Origin: an uncultured Arachnia sp.
GTDB lineage: Bacteria > Actinomycetota > Actinomycetes > Propionibacteriales > Propionibacteriaceae
Length of the DNA stretch: 64,000 bases
Assembly (NCBI GenBank): GCA_947493705.1
Contig: CANLSH010000001.1
Location: 186,001 to 250,000 of the forward strand
Direction of reading: 5' to 3'
A program made the translations under genes and the position numbers. Shown piece after piece: positions 1 through 8,875 of this stretch. The first letter of the stretch is position 1. Each line of letters starts with the position of its first letter. The notes under the pieces were generated by a model. The model was not told where the DNA came from. It ran no database searches and was given only the letters and a program-made list of their open reading frames with translations.

Positions 1-1416
1 TTCCGACACCTCGAGATCCCCGAACACTGTCATGGCCACTGAGCGCGGTATGGGGGTGGCCGTCATGACCAGTGTGTGCGGCTGGTGCTCGGCCTTGGCA
101 CCAAGCGCCGCCCTTTGCTCCACGCCGAAGCGGTGTTGCTCATCGATGACCACCAGTCCGAGGTCGAAGAACTCAACAGGATCAGAAAGCAGGGCATGGG
201 TGCCAATGACGATGCCGGCCTCCCCACTCACGATCTGGTTCAGGGCCTCCCTCTTCGCCGCCGCAGGCAGGCTGCCGGTCAACAGGGTGACGGCGGTCGC
301 GCTCTCGTGGGCGCCGAGCCGCTGCCCGTCCCCCAGGTCTCCGAGCAGACCCGTGATAGTGGTGAAGTGCTGCTTGGCAAGGACCTCCGTGGGCGCCAAC
401 AGTACGGTTTGCCCCCCGGAATCGACGACGGTCAGCATCGCACGCAGAGCCACGATGGTTTTACCAGAGCCCACCTCTCCCTGGAGCAACCGGTGCATGG
501 GATGGGTCTTCGCGAGCTCGTCGAAGACGGTCTCCCCCACACTCACCTGTCCTTTCGTCAATTCGAAGGGCAACCGCGAGTCGAACTCATCCAGCAGAGC
601 ACCCACCACGCGTGGGCGTGGCGTGGCCACCAGGTGGGCAAGTGCACGTCGACGCTGCGCCATGGCAAGCTGCATACCGAAGGCTTCATCAAACCGAAGC
701 CGGTCCCTGCCCCGCTCAGCCTGATCAATGTCAACAGGCTCGTGCACCTCCTTCAGCGCTTGAGCGAACGGAAGCACCCCGGCCATGTCCACCACCCACG
801 GAGGCAGCGTGTCGCCCATGGAGACAATGGAGGGTAGAAGCATCTCCAGAGTTTCCGCGATGACCCAGGTGGGCAGAGCTCGCGTGGCCGGATACATCCC
901 CACCATCGTGGAGCGCTGGACCGCCCGTCGCATCGCCGACTTCTGCTTGTCCTTCTCCTTCTTTCCGGTCACCTGTCCCCGTCCGTCGATCATGACGAAG
1001 TCCGGATGGGTCAGCTGCAGGGAGTTGTTGAAGACACCCACCCTGCCGATGAAGATGCCCCGGGAGCCCACCTCCAGCAGGGATTTCCAGTACGTGGCGT
1101 GGTACGGCTTGGGGGCGAAAAGAGTCACGGTCAAATAGCCGGAACCATCCGTCAGCAGCGACTCGACACGCTGCCGGGCACCCTGTCGGATATGCGTGGA
1201 CTGCACCTTGGCGACCACCGCAACCTCGTCCCCCACCTGCAGGGATGCGAAGTCGCTCATCTGGGTACCCGCGAGATAGCGACGGGGAGTGTGGCGAACC
1301 AGATCACCCACGGTGAAGACGCCAAGTTTCGCGAACTGGAGGGCAGTCTTCGCGCCCACTGCGTCGCGTAGTCGGAGGTTCAGTTCACGCTGGATGGGTG
1401 TTCGCCAGGTGGCCAT
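1..1416 (-). CDS. recG: ATP-dependent DNA helicase RecG (5' part; 3' end outside the window)
   Basis: RecG is a superfamily 2 helicase that remodels stalled replication forks and branch-migrates recombination intermediates. Read on the minus strand, the ATG at 1416-1414 opens MATWRTPIQREL, and the frame stays open for 472 codons to the window edge; full-length RecG is usually about 700-750 residues, so the C-terminal helicase half is missing here. Visible motifs are an N-terminal OB-fold (wedge) region, Walker A GEVGSGKT, the DEQHRFG motif II typical of RecG, and a TATPIPRS motif III. The gene lies 82 bp downstream of rpmB on the same strand, a neighbour pair common in Gram-positive genomes. 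The identification is firm; only the end is unseen. Confidence 0.95.
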   Translation of the reverse strand, partial: MATWRTPIQRELNLRLRDAVGAKTALQFAKLGVFTVGDLVRHTPRRYLAGTQMSDFASLQVGDEVAVVAKVQSTHIRQGARQRVESLLTDGSGYLTVTLFAPKPYHATYWKSLLEVGSRGIFIGRVGVFNNSLQLTHPDFVMIDGRGQVTGKKEKDKQKSAMRRAVQRSTMVGMYPATRALPTWVIAETLEMLLPSIVSMGDTLPPWVVDMAGVLPFAQALKEVHEPVDIDQAERGRDRLRFDEAFGMQLAMAQRRRALAHLVATPRPRVVGALLDEFDSRLPFELTKGQVSVGETVFDELAKTHPMHRLLQGEVGSGKTIVALRAMLTVVDSGGQTVLLAPTEVLAKQHFTTITGLLGDLGDGQRLGAHESATAVTLLTGSLPAAAKREALNQIVSGEAGIVIGTHALLSDPVEFFDLGLVVIDEQHRFGVEQRAALGAKAEHQPHTLVMTATPIPRSVAMTVFGDLEVSE

Positions 1417-1498
1417 ACCCGGCAGCCTACAAGTGGGGGCAGACACAGGAATGGCCCGTGGTTTCCCACGGACCATCATGTCTTGCCACGTTCTTGTC

Positions 1499-1684
1499 TC
1501 AGCGCGAGACTTTGCCCGCCTTGAGGCAGGAAGTGCACACGTTGAGCCGCTTCGCGGTTCCCGCCACGGTCGCACGAACGCGCTGGATGTTGGGATTCCA
1601 ACGACGATTCGTCTTTTTCTTCGACCAGGGCACGTTGTGACCGAAGCCGGGTCGCTTGGCGCAAACATCACATACGGCGGCCAC
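1499..1684 (-). CDS. rpmB: 50S ribosomal protein L28 (four-cysteine form)
   Basis: This 61-residue L28 is a structural protein of the large ribosomal subunit. The start is GTG at 1684-1682, because GAGGAG (minus strand, 1696-1691) lies 6 nt upstream; the longer upstream open frame has no support. The protein carries CDVC near the N-terminus (Cys5, Cys8) and CTSC near the C-terminus (Cys50, Cys53), the zinc-ribbon version of L28. In Actinobacteria the zinc-binding and zinc-free forms are often separate paralogues, the latter induced in zinc starvation, so a second rpmB may exist elsewhere (family knowledge, not seen here). It precedes recG on the same strand. Confidence 0.95.
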   Translation of the reverse strand: MAAVCDVCAKRPGFGHNVPWSKKKTNRRWNPNIQRVRATVAGTAKRLNVCTSCLKAGKVSR

Positions 1685-1954
1685 TGGGTACTCCTCATTG
1701 CTTGGTTTCGACGCGAACTGCATCAGCTTGTGATCAGATGTCGACCCTCGACTCATGCCGCGGGCAACTGATGAAGAATAACGCACCAACACAACTCCAG
1801 CAAAAGCAGGAGCGCGTGCGAACGATCAGCGGTGCGCGAGACCGTGTGACGAGGACCGACGCGGGGACGAGGAAGCGATGAGACATCACGCCCTGGCAGC
1901 CGCGCGGGGCCGTTCCCGGTTCCGGGTGACCCCGTCGTCAGCAGTGAAGAGCGC

Positions 1955-2503
1955 TCAGGCGGTCTGCCCCTTGTGCGGGCCCTCGCCAATCTCCTCGACC
2001 AGCTTTGCGTTGAACGCCGGAAGGTCGTCAGGTGTGCGGCTGGAGACCAGGCCCTGATCCGTCACCACTTCCGCGTCCACCCAGTTGGCGCCTGCGTTTT
2101 TCAGATCGGTCTTCAGGCTGGGGTAGGACGTGATCTTCCTGTCCTTCACGACGTCGGCTTCGATGAGAATCCAGGCTCCGTGACAGATGACACCCACAGG
2201 CTTGTGCGCCTCGAAGAACGCGCGCGCGAACTTCACGGAGTTCTCGTCCATGCGGAGGTGATCGGCATTCACCACACCACCGGGGAGCATCAAAGCGTCG
2301 AAGTCGGAAGCATCCGCCATCGCCACATCCAGGTCCACCGGTGCGCGGTGGCCCTTCTTGCCGGTCAGGTCTTCGTCGGCCGGAGACACGAGCGTCGCAT
2401 GTGCGCCTGCCTCGATGACCGCATCCCAGGGAGAGGTCAGTTCGCTGTCCTCGTAGCCGTTCGTAAGGAGGAAGGCGACTTTCTTGCCATCAAGCTTTGC
2501 CAT
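1955..2503 (-). CDS. DJ-1/PfpI family protein (glutamine amidotransferase-like)
   Basis: A 182-residue PfpI/DJ-1 superfamily protein, a small cytosolic alpha/beta fold used as intracellular protease, deglycase or stress chaperone. It shows GYEDSE with the conserved Glu at about residue 18 and the nucleophile elbow GVICHGAW with Cys107 followed by His108, which is the expected PfpI catalytic arrangement. The start at 2503 is favoured by an AAAGGAA ribosome-binding site just upstream (minus strand, about 2518-2511). The same frame runs open well upstream into the sigma-factor gene on the other strand, but that part has no family similarity and is discarded. The exact substrate cannot be told from sequence. 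Confidence 0.9.
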   Translation of the reverse strand: MAKLDGKKVAFLLTNGYEDSELTSPWDAVIEAGAHATLVSPADEDLTGKKGHRAPVDLDVAMADASDFDALMLPGGVVNADHLRMDENSVKFARAFFEAHKPVGVICHGAWILIEADVVKDRKITSYPSLKTDLKNAGANWVDAEVVTDQGLVSSRTPDDLPAFNAKLVEEIGEGPHKGQTA

Positions 2504-2587
2504 GATGGGATTCCTTTCGTTAGTCGGATTCCGTCCCACGGTAGCCGCGCCCGGTGTCAGCCCGGTTCGCAGGGATGTCCGGATTGT

Positions 2588-2627
2588 GTGTGGCCTGGAC
2601 GCTGGTCTTTCGGCGCCCAGGCCACAC
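2588..2627. repeat. 40-nt hairpin repeat, copy 1
   Basis: Inverted repeat with 11-bp arms GTGTGGCCTGG / CCAGGCCACAC enclosing an 18-nt centre. It sits in the divergent gap between the PfpI gene and the sigma factor, so it is unlikely to be an ordinary terminator. A second element of exactly the same length with the same outer arms is at 33152-33191; the two also share GACGC-N-GGT inside and the flanking TTGTGT on the left. Confidence 0.7.
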
Positions 2628-2671
2628 CAAAGAGGGGCTGCGCTGTAACAACAGCACGATCGGAGACACTG

Positions 2672-3202
2672 ATGGGTATGAAGGATGATCGGCGCGCACG
2701 CTTTGTGGCCCTGTACGAGGATCACGCGGACGCCGTCATGTCCTACTGCCTGCGGCTCCTCGATGCCTCCACTGCCGAGGACGCCGTCAGCGACACGTTC
2801 CTGACCGCGTGGCGCAAACTCGACGATGTCCCACAGGAACCGCGCGGCTGGCTCATCGTCACTGCCCGCAACACCATCCGCAACCGCTACCGCACCCAGG
2901 CGCGTGCTCTGGACGTCAAGGATCACCTGCAGCAGATCACCCGTCTGGCCGCCGATCCCGCTGACGTCACTGCCGAGCGTCGCGCCGACCTCCTCACCGC
3001 GCTTGCATCCCTGACCGACGACGAACGCGAAGCCATCCTGCTCGTCTCGTGGGATGGGCTCACCGGGTTCGAAGCCGCGCGGGCACTCAGGTGCAGCCAC
3101 GGCGCGCTGCGCGTCCGCGTCCACCGCGCCCGCCAGAAAATGGCCGCCGCCCTCGGCGACACGGCCCCCACCACCATTGCTCTCGGGAGTTCCCATGCCT
3201 GA
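2672..3202 (+). CDS. ECF-type RNA polymerase sigma factor
   Basis: A 176-residue sigma-70 family factor of the extracytoplasmic-function class. Region 2 spans roughly residues 10-75 (FVALYEDHADAVMSYC ... AEDAVSDTFLTAW, RGWLIVTARNTIRNRYR) and region 4 roughly 115-165 (LTDDEREAILLVSWDGLTG ... GALRVRVHRARQKM, the helix-turn-helix). The first ATG at 2672 is preceded by GGAG at 2662-2665 with good spacing; a second ATG at 2678 is possible. The last 8 nt overlap the start of the next gene, so translation of the pair is probably coupled. That next gene encodes a single-pass membrane protein, the usual arrangement for an ECF factor and its regulator. Its regulon is not visible here. Confidence 0.92.
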   Translation: MGMKDDRRARFVALYEDHADAVMSYCLRLLDASTAEDAVSDTFLTAWRKLDDVPQEPRGWLIVTARNTIRNRYRTQARALDVKDHLQQITRLAADPADVTAERRADLLTALASLTDDEREAILLVSWDGLTGFEAARALRCSHGALRVRVHRARQKMAAALGDTAPTTIALGSSHA

Positions 3203-4667
3203 CGATCTCTCCAAACTCACACCCACCGACCCCTCCACCGTCGATCCACTCTGGAACGACAGGCGGCAGAGCATTCTCGAGGACGTACTGACAGACACAT
3301 CCACACGTCGTCGGAGTATCGGTCGGTGGGGCGTCGGAATTGCCGCCGCGGCCATGCTTGCTGTGTTGGTGGGCGGCACGTTGCAGCACCTGCGATCTGA
3401 GCCTCAGGCCGTCCCCGCGGCCCCTTCTGCTTCTGTCAGCCCCATTTCTGCCGACGCAACCGTGGCGGCCTCCGGTGTCCTCATCGACACCGACGACGGC
3501 ATCGCACTCTGCACAGGTGGCACGACTGCGTCCCGCCCGCCCGAGTGCGGAAGCAGCATTCCGGTCTCCGGCATCACGTGGGATGACCTCGACTGGGAGT
3601 CCAGTGCAGGCGACGCCTCGTGGGCGCCAGCCATCCTGGTGGGCACCTTCGACCAGACAACGTTCACCGCCACGGACGTCTACGCCCCCTACGATCCGGA
3701 AGCACCCTCCCGGCCCCTCGAGGAACCCGAGAGAGAGTTCGCATCGCTGTGCGCCGAGCCCACCCAGGGCTACGGCGCAAGCTCCTCCGAACGGGATCTG
3801 GGCCCGATCATCGAGGAACTTCCAGGATTCCAGACACTGTGGACGGATATCGACGACGGCTTCTACAACTTTGCTGTGACCGGCGACGTCGCCAGAGCTC
3901 GCGAAATCCTTGAAGTGTCGTGGAGCGAGCCGTTCTGCGTTGGCACTCTGACGGGCCCCACTGCGGCGGCCATGGAGATCGCCACCGAGGCCCTGACCGA
4001 TCAGTACGGCGAAGGCGCGTCGCTCGCCTTCTTCCACCCCATGGTGAGAGACGAGACTCACAAGCTGGTGATTGATGCGCTTCTGGCCACTCCCCAACTC
4101 GTCTCCGACGTCGAACAGATCGTCGGACCAGAAGTGTGGCCATTCACCACGATCTCGTCGCGCTTCTTCCCGCTCGAGGAGGCGCAGTTGGCCTCACCCT
4201 CAGCGACGGATCCCAGCGAGACGACAACGAGCGCCTTCACTGACGAGCAGCGCGGCTGGGCCGAGGAGACCGTTGCAGGAGTGCTGGAGTCAGTGGGACA
4301 ACCGGACAAGCCGAATGTGACGGCGCTGGTGACCGAGGCCACCTACGGGCAGTACATGGAAGTATGGAACATTGACATCCCAGAACCGCCCGGCCCACCC
4401 TCCGACAATGACGACGTTCTCGTGGTTGCGATCTCCGGCTACCTCGACGGCAGGACGATGAGAGGAGGCCCTCCGCAACTCACCACACCCGATGCGTCAC
4501 CGAGCCCACGTCTCCAAGACCCCATCGGCACCATCACAGTCCTCAGTCCCGACACTGGTGAGAGCCTCTCGCATGCCATCGTCGTTGGGGGCGAATCGCC
4601 AACGGACAGCATTATGAAACTGCCCCATCCGGTCGAGGAGGTGGCACTGCCCGACGGGTTCCGTTGA
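3195..4667 (+). CDS. Membrane-anchored protein, putative sigma-factor partner
   Basis: A 490-residue protein whose ATG at 3195 overlaps the sigma-factor stop and has GGGAG at 3185-3189. Residues 1-45 are hydrophilic (DPLWNDRRQSILEDVL and the basic TSTRRRSIGRW). One transmembrane segment follows at about 46-64 (GVGIAAAAMLAVLVGG), leaving a long extracytoplasmic part of about 425 residues. This topology and position match the proteins often encoded beside SigL-like ECF factors in Actinobacteria, where the short cytosolic tail may hold the sigma factor. I see no classical zinc anti-sigma HxxxCxxC motif, so an anti-sigma role is inferred from context only. The large outer region resembles no enzyme family that I recognise. 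Confidence 0.75.
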   Translation: MPDDLSKLTPTDPSTVDPLWNDRRQSILEDVLTDTSTRRRSIGRWGVGIAAAAMLAVLVGGTLQHLRSEPQAVPAAPSASVSPISADATVAASGVLIDTDDGIALCTGGTTASRPPECGSSIPVSGITWDDLDWESSAGDASWAPAILVGTFDQTTFTATDVYAPYDPEAPSRPLEEPEREFASLCAEPTQGYGASSSERDLGPIIEELPGFQTLWTDIDDGFYNFAVTGDVARAREILEVSWSEPFCVGTLTGPTAAAMEIATEALTDQYGEGASLAFFHPMVRDETHKLVIDALLATPQLVSDVEQIVGPEVWPFTTISSRFFPLEEAQLASPSATDPSETTTSAFTDEQRGWAEETVAGVLESVGQPDKPNVTALVTEATYGQYMEVWNIDIPEPPGPPSDNDDVLVVAISGYLDGRTMRGGPPQLTTPDASPSPRLQDPIGTITVLSPDTGESLSHAIVVGGESPTDSIMKLPHPVEEVALPDGFR

Positions 4668-4765
4668 TCGCAAGCCACTTGAGTTGTCTTATCCATTGCT
4701 GTCCCATCCCGGTGCACCATCTCCCGCACTAGATTTGCGGCACGCAACCGGAAGGAATCACTCGC

Positions 4766-5959
4766 GTGCTGCTTCTCTGCTTCGCTGGCCTGCTGCTGAT
4801 CGCCGCGCTGATCTCAAACCGCGCGGACCGCACCATCCTCTCCACCTCGGTGCTGTTCCTCGTCGGCGGCATCGTTCTGGGCTCGGGTGCGCTGGGCGTC
4901 ATCGACATCACTCCGGAGGACCCCACAGTCGAACTGCTGGCTGAACTTGCCTTGTTTGCGGTGCTGTTCACCGATGGGATGAAAGCTGGCTGGAGTGATC
5001 TGCGCTCAGCCTGGCGGCTGCCCGGAAGAGCCCTGATTCTTGGGCTTCCCCTGACCCTGATTCTGACGTCGCTTCTTGCGCACTTCATCATCGGGCTGGA
5101 CTGGACGACGTCCCTGCTCGTGGGCGCAATTCTCTCCCCCACCGACCCGGTGTTCGCCTCCGCGCTCGTGGGTAACGAAAAAGTGCCGCAACGGCTGCGA
5201 CGGTTGCTCAACGTGGAGTCCGGCGTCAACGACGGCCTCGCCCTGCCTTTCGTCCTCATCCTGCTGGCCCTTGCCACTCGATCCGATGTGCACTACACGG
5301 AGATCCTCGTCGAACTCACGGTGGGCCTGGTCATTGGCGTGGCAGTTCCGCTGGTGGCGCTGGGGCTCGAACGGCTCCCGTTTCTGAAGGCATCGCACCA
5401 CTACGAGCCGCTGACAGCACTGGCCATCGGGCTCCTCGTGCTGGCGCTCGGTCAGGTGACCCACGGCAACCTCTTCCTGGCTGCCTTCGCCGCTGGCATC
5501 ACGGTGGCGAGCGTCGGCCCCGACCAGAGCGAGAGTTTTGAGCAGTTCGGTGAACTCGCGGCGGAGCTGCTCAAATTGGCCGCCCTGCTCGTTTTCGGTG
5601 CCCTCATCACCATCACGGTCATCGCCGACAACGGCTGGCTCGGGGTGGCATTCGCGGTACTGGCACTCATCCTGCCCCGCTCCATCGCCCTGGCCCTGTC
5701 CTTCCTTGGTTCGGGGCTGAGCGCCAAAGAGCAAGTGGCGGCTGCCTGGTTCGGTCCCAAGGGATTCGCCTCCGTCGTCTACGCGCTCTATGTTCTGACC
5801 TCCGGGCTGGACAACGGCCTCCAAGTGTTTGATCTCATCGCGGGCACAGTGGTGCTCTCGATTCTCCTGCACTCCTCCACCGACGTCGTCGTGGCTCGCT
5901 GGTTCGATGACGAATGGGAGGTCCCCCACTGGTACGGAAAGCTCAGAAACGGCACGTAG
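4766..5959 (+). CDS. Cation/proton antiporter (CPA family, Na+/H+ exchanger type)
   Basis: A 397-residue polytopic membrane protein with about 11-12 hydrophobic segments, for monovalent cation/proton exchange across the cytoplasmic membrane. The conserved unwound-helix motif SPTDPVFAS occurs near residue 125, with an acidic NVESGVNDGLALP stretch following at about 150, as in NhaP/CPA1 carriers. The protein ends soon after the last helix with only a short charged tail (WFDDEWEVPHWYGK), so there is no regulatory domain. GTG at 4766 is chosen because GGAAGGA lies at 4750-4756. It is a single-gene unit between the sigma-factor pair and a convergent lipoprotein gene. Which ion it carries is not decidable from sequence. 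Confidence 0.88.
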   Translation: MLLLCFAGLLLIAALISNRADRTILSTSVLFLVGGIVLGSGALGVIDITPEDPTVELLAELALFAVLFTDGMKAGWSDLRSAWRLPGRALILGLPLTLILTSLLAHFIIGLDWTTSLLVGAILSPTDPVFASALVGNEKVPQRLRRLLNVESGVNDGLALPFVLILLALATRSDVHYTEILVELTVGLVIGVAVPLVALGLERLPFLKASHHYEPLTALAIGLLVLALGQVTHGNLFLAAFAAGITVASVGPDQSESFEQFGELAAELLKLAALLVFGALITITVIADNGWLGVAFAVLALILPRSIALALSFLGSGLSAKEQVAAAWFGPKGFASVVYALYVLTSGLDNGLQVFDLIAGTVVLSILLHSSTDVVVARWFDDEWEVPHWYGKLRNGT

Positions 5960-5981
5960 CCGAGGCCACCAAGGCCTGAGG

Positions 5982-6398
5982 TCAGGAGCGGGCGTCCCAC
6001 CGGAGGGAGAGGGCAGCATAGTCTCCCGTGACGGTGAAAGCGCCGTACTCCTCGCCCCGTTCGAACAGCAGTGAACCGTTGCCATCCGCCGTGATCTCCC
6101 AGCCCTGATCCGGCAGGGTCATGCGGAGATAGGCCGCCACATCCGGCCCACTGGGTGAGGTGAAGACGGCCACGACTGTGTTTTCCTGGTCCACCCTCTC
6201 GGTGATCATCGATTCATCCGGCACCGAGAATCCGGCAGGTGCGAAGTTGTAGCCGAGGTCGCTGAGCAGGACGCCGCCCTCGGGAGCTGCAGCGGCCGCC
6301 GCACTGGGCACGGCTGCGGGGGTAGTTGCTTCGGGAGCGGCCCCGCTGCAGCCGATGACAGCCACGCAACAGGCAGTGGCAAGCAGTCGTCGGATCAC
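5982..6398 (-). CDS. Small lipoprotein, unknown function
   Basis: A 138-residue predicted lipoprotein. From the GTG at 6398 it reads MIRRLLATACCVAVIGCSG: a short basic n-region, a hydrophobic core and a lipobox VIGC, giving Cys17 as the lipidated residue. An Ala/Pro-rich linker follows, then a domain of about 95 residues (SDLGYNFAPAGFSVP ... GEEYGAFTVTGDYAALSL). There is no good ribosome-binding site, but TAGAGT lies 8 nt before the GTG (minus strand, 6412-6407), fitting a leaderless message. It is convergent with the antiporter gene and shares a strand with the Nudix gene. I do not recognise the mature domain. Confidence 0.75.
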   Translation of the reverse strand: MIRRLLATACCVAVIGCSGAAPEATTPAAVPSAAAAAAPEGGVLLSDLGYNFAPAGFSVPDESMITERVDQENTVVAVFTSPSGPDVAAYLRMTLPDQGWEITADGNGSLLFERGEEYGAFTVTGDYAALSLRWDARS

Positions 6399-6456
6399 AG
6401 CGCAAAACTCTACCCGGAGTCCTCCTACCCCGAATCCGTCTTCCGTTTCGTTCAAC

Positions 6457-6942
6457 TCACTCCAGTGTGAACAACGGATCGTGAGGAGCAGCCGCACCGA
6501 TCGCGACCATTCGTTCCAGGCCCGCCCGCCGTGGCGTCGGCAACGCATCGACGGGGAACCAACCCACCTCGGTGGATTCCTCATCGCCCACTCGCGCCTC
6601 ACCCGAGACCCATCGGGCAGCGAAACCATGGTTCAGGTACTGACACTCATCACCGTTGGGGTACGTGATGGGCTCATCCACCACGACCCACAGCATTCGC
6701 TCCACCTTGATCGTGACCTGTGTCTCCTCCATGGCCTCCCGCACGATCGTGTCTCTGGGATGTTCTCCCGGGTCCACGATCCCGGACACCAAGGACCACT
6801 CGGCTGTATCCGATCGACGCACCAGCAACACCTCCGGGCCCCATTGCGCATCGCGCAGCACGACGGCCGCCGTTCCGATCAACCACAGCGGCGCATGACC
6901 CACGTGGCGTCGGAGTTCAGTGATGAAATCAGGGGTTCCCAT
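6457..6942 (-). CDS. Nudix family hydrolase
   Basis: A 161-residue Nudix protein, hydrolysing a nucleoside diphosphate linked to some other moiety. The Nudix box is intact: G-x5-E-x7-REAMEET, with the line GIVDPGEHPRDTIV leading into REAMEETQV at about residues 63-85, giving the metal-binding glutamates. The start MGTPDFITEL at 6942 is supported by a TAGTTT hexamer 7 nt upstream (minus strand, 6955-6950) with no Shine-Dalgarno sequence, i.e. a likely leaderless start; a longer open frame upstream is disregarded. It is divergent from the biotin carboxylase gene. Substrate is unknown; the domain layout resembles ADP-ribose or dNTP-cleaning members equally. Confidence 0.88.
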   Translation of the reverse strand: MGTPDFITELRRHVGHAPLWLIGTAAVVLRDAQWGPEVLLVRRSDTAEWSLVSGIVDPGEHPRDTIVREAMEETQVTIKVERMLWVVVDEPITYPNGDECQYLNHGFAARWVSGEARVGDEESTEVGWFPVDALPTPRRAGLERMVAIGAAAPHDPLFTLE

Positions 6943-7042
6943 GGGCCCAAAACTATCGGGATTGCGCACTTCCAACCACGCACCAGCTTCAGCACTAGAG
7001 TGATCGGGGCAACCTCTCACTCACGCCAGGAGGAAGATTTTC

Positions 7043-8815
7043 GTGGGAACTCGCCCCATCTCCAAGGTCCTCATCGCCAACCGTGGCGAAATCGCTGTTC
7101 GCATCATCCGCGCCGCGCGGGATGCAGGCATCACCTCCGTCGCGGTCTACGCCGATTCGGATGCCGATTCCCTGTTCGTGAAATTGGCCGATGAAGCCTT
7201 TGCCCTCAACGGCGCGACGCCCGCAGACACCTACCTGAACGTTGCGAAGTTGCTCGCGGTGGCGGAGCGCACCAACTCCGATGCCGTTCATCCCGGATAC
7301 GGCTTCCTGGCGGAGAACTCGCAGTTCGCCCAGTCCGTCATCGACGCCGGTCTCATCTGGATCGGACCGCCGCCGGCCGCCATCGATGAGCTGGGTGACA
7401 AGGTGCGCGCCCGTCACATCGCCCAACGCGTCGGTGCCCCCCAGGTGCCCGGTACCGCAGATCCCGTATCCGGCCCCGACGAGGTGGTGGCGTTCGCGCA
7501 GCAACACGGCCTGCCGGTGGCCATCAAGGCAGCCTTCGGCGGCGGTGGACGTGGACTCAAGGTGGCCCGCACCATCGAAGAGATCCCGGACCTCTTCGAA
7601 TCCGCCACCCGCGAGGCCGTCACCGCGTTCGGGCGCGGCGAGTGCTTCGTGGAGCTCTATCTGGACAAGCCCCGCCATGTGGAGACCCAGTGCCTCGCCG
7701 ACGAGCACGGCAACGTAGTGGTGATCTCCACACGCGACTGTTCCTTGCAGCGTCGTCACCAGAAACTCGTGGAGGAGGCACCGGCACCCTTCCTCAGTGA
7801 AGATCAGCTGGAGCAGCTCTACAGCTCCAGCAAGGCAATCCTCAGGGAAGCTGGGTATGTGGGCGCCGGAACGTGCGAGTTCCTCGTGGGGCTCAATGGA
7901 GCCATCTCCTTTCTGGAAGTCAATACTCGTCTCCAGGTGGAGCATCCCGTTTCCGAGGAAGTAACTGGCCTCGATCTGGTGCGCGAGATGTTCCGTATCG
8001 CCAGCGGCGAGGAAATTGGTTACGAGGACCCGGTCACGCGCGGTCACTCCATCGAGTTCCGCATCAACGCCGAGGACGCTGGCCGCAACTTCATGCCCGC
8101 TCCCGGCACCCTCGTGAAATGGAACGCGCCCACCGGACCCGGCGTTCGTGTCGACGAGGGATACCACACAGGCATGACCGTGCCCGGTGCCTTCGATTCA
8201 CTGGTGGCCAAGGTGATCGTGACGGGCTCCGACAGGCAGCAGGCCATCGCCCGCTCCCGTCGGGCGCTCAGCGAATTGCAGGTGGACGGCATGCCCACCG
8301 TGGTGCCCTTCCACAAAGCGGTGCTGCAGGACCCGGCATTCGTGGCAGCCGAAGGGGATTTCCTCGTCCATACGCGCTGGATTGAGACCGAGTTCACCGG
8401 CGAGATCGCACCCTACTCCGGCACCATCGGTGAACCCGCCGACGACGGCGAGGCCGAGGTCATCGCCGTCGAGGTCAATGGTCGCCGCATGGAGGTCAAG
8501 CTGCCCGCTGGCTTCGGTGCACGGCCCAGCACCTCGGCCAAGAGCACCAAACCGAGCAAGCGAGCTCGTGGTGGCGCCACGGTATCCGCCCCCTCGGGGA
8601 ACACGCTGACGGCTCCCATGCAGGGCACGATCGTGAAGGTCACGGTTGCTGAGGGTGACACGGTGGAGCAGGGCCAGGCAGTGGCGATCATCGAAGCCAT
8701 GAAGATGGAGCAGCCACTGATGGCGCACCGCGGCGGAATCATCGCATCTCTGGTGATGGAGGCCGGCTCCGGAGTCTCCGCAGGTCAGGAGTTGTGCGAG
8801 ATCATCGACGCCTGA
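7043..8815 (+). CDS. Acyl-CoA carboxylase alpha subunit: biotin carboxylase plus biotin carboxyl carrier protein
   Basis: A 590-residue alpha chain that carboxylates its own biotin with ATP and bicarbonate and passes the carboxyl group to a separate carboxyltransferase beta chain (acetyl- or propionyl-CoA). The biotin carboxylase domain occupies about residues 1-445: N-terminal [17 protein letters not shown]-grasp glycine loop [12 protein letters not shown], and [15 protein letters not shown] in the active site. A spacer of about 70 residues leads to the biotinyl domain at about 520-590 with the EAMKME signature, Lys554 being the biotinylation site. GTG at 7043 is preceded by AGGAGG at 7028-7033. 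No beta-subunit gene is adjacent, so which acyl-CoA is served cannot be stated. Confidence 0.95.
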   Translation: MGTRPISKVLIANRGEIAVRIIRAARDAGITSVAVYADSDADSLFVKLADEAFALNGATPADTYLNVAKLLAVAERTNSDAVHPGYGFLAENSQFAQSVIDAGLIWIGPPPAAIDELGDKVRARHIAQRVGAPQVPGTADPVSGPDEVVAFAQQHGLPVAIKAAFGGGGRGLKVARTIEEIPDLFESATREAVTAFGRGECFVELYLDKPRHVETQCLADEHGNVVVISTRDCSLQRRHQKLVEEAPAPFLSEDQLEQLYSSSKAILREAGYVGAGTCEFLVGLNGAISFLEVNTRLQVEHPVSEEVTGLDLVREMFRIASGEEIGYEDPVTRGHSIEFRINAEDAGRNFMPAPGTLVKWNAPTGPGVRVDEGYHTGMTVPGAFDSLVAKVIVTGSDRQQAIARSRRALSELQVDGMPTVVPFHKAVLQDPAFVAAEGDFLVHTRWIETEFTGEIAPYSGTIGEPADDGEAEVIAVEVNGRRMEVKLPAGFGARPSTSAKSTKPSKRARGGATVSAPSGNTLTAPMQGTIVKVTVAEGDTVEQGQAVAIIEAMKMEQPLMAHRGGIIASLVMEAGSGVSAGQELCEIIDA

Positions 8816-8875
8816 CTCTTGACGGCGAGGGTTATCCTTGCTCACAGGGGGATCTGCTGCCGGGAAGTGGGAATC

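Noticed and set aside
2504-3379. In-frame 5' extension of the PfpI gene
   Set aside because: Antisense to the sigma-factor gene; a clear AAAGGAA site fixes the start at 2503.
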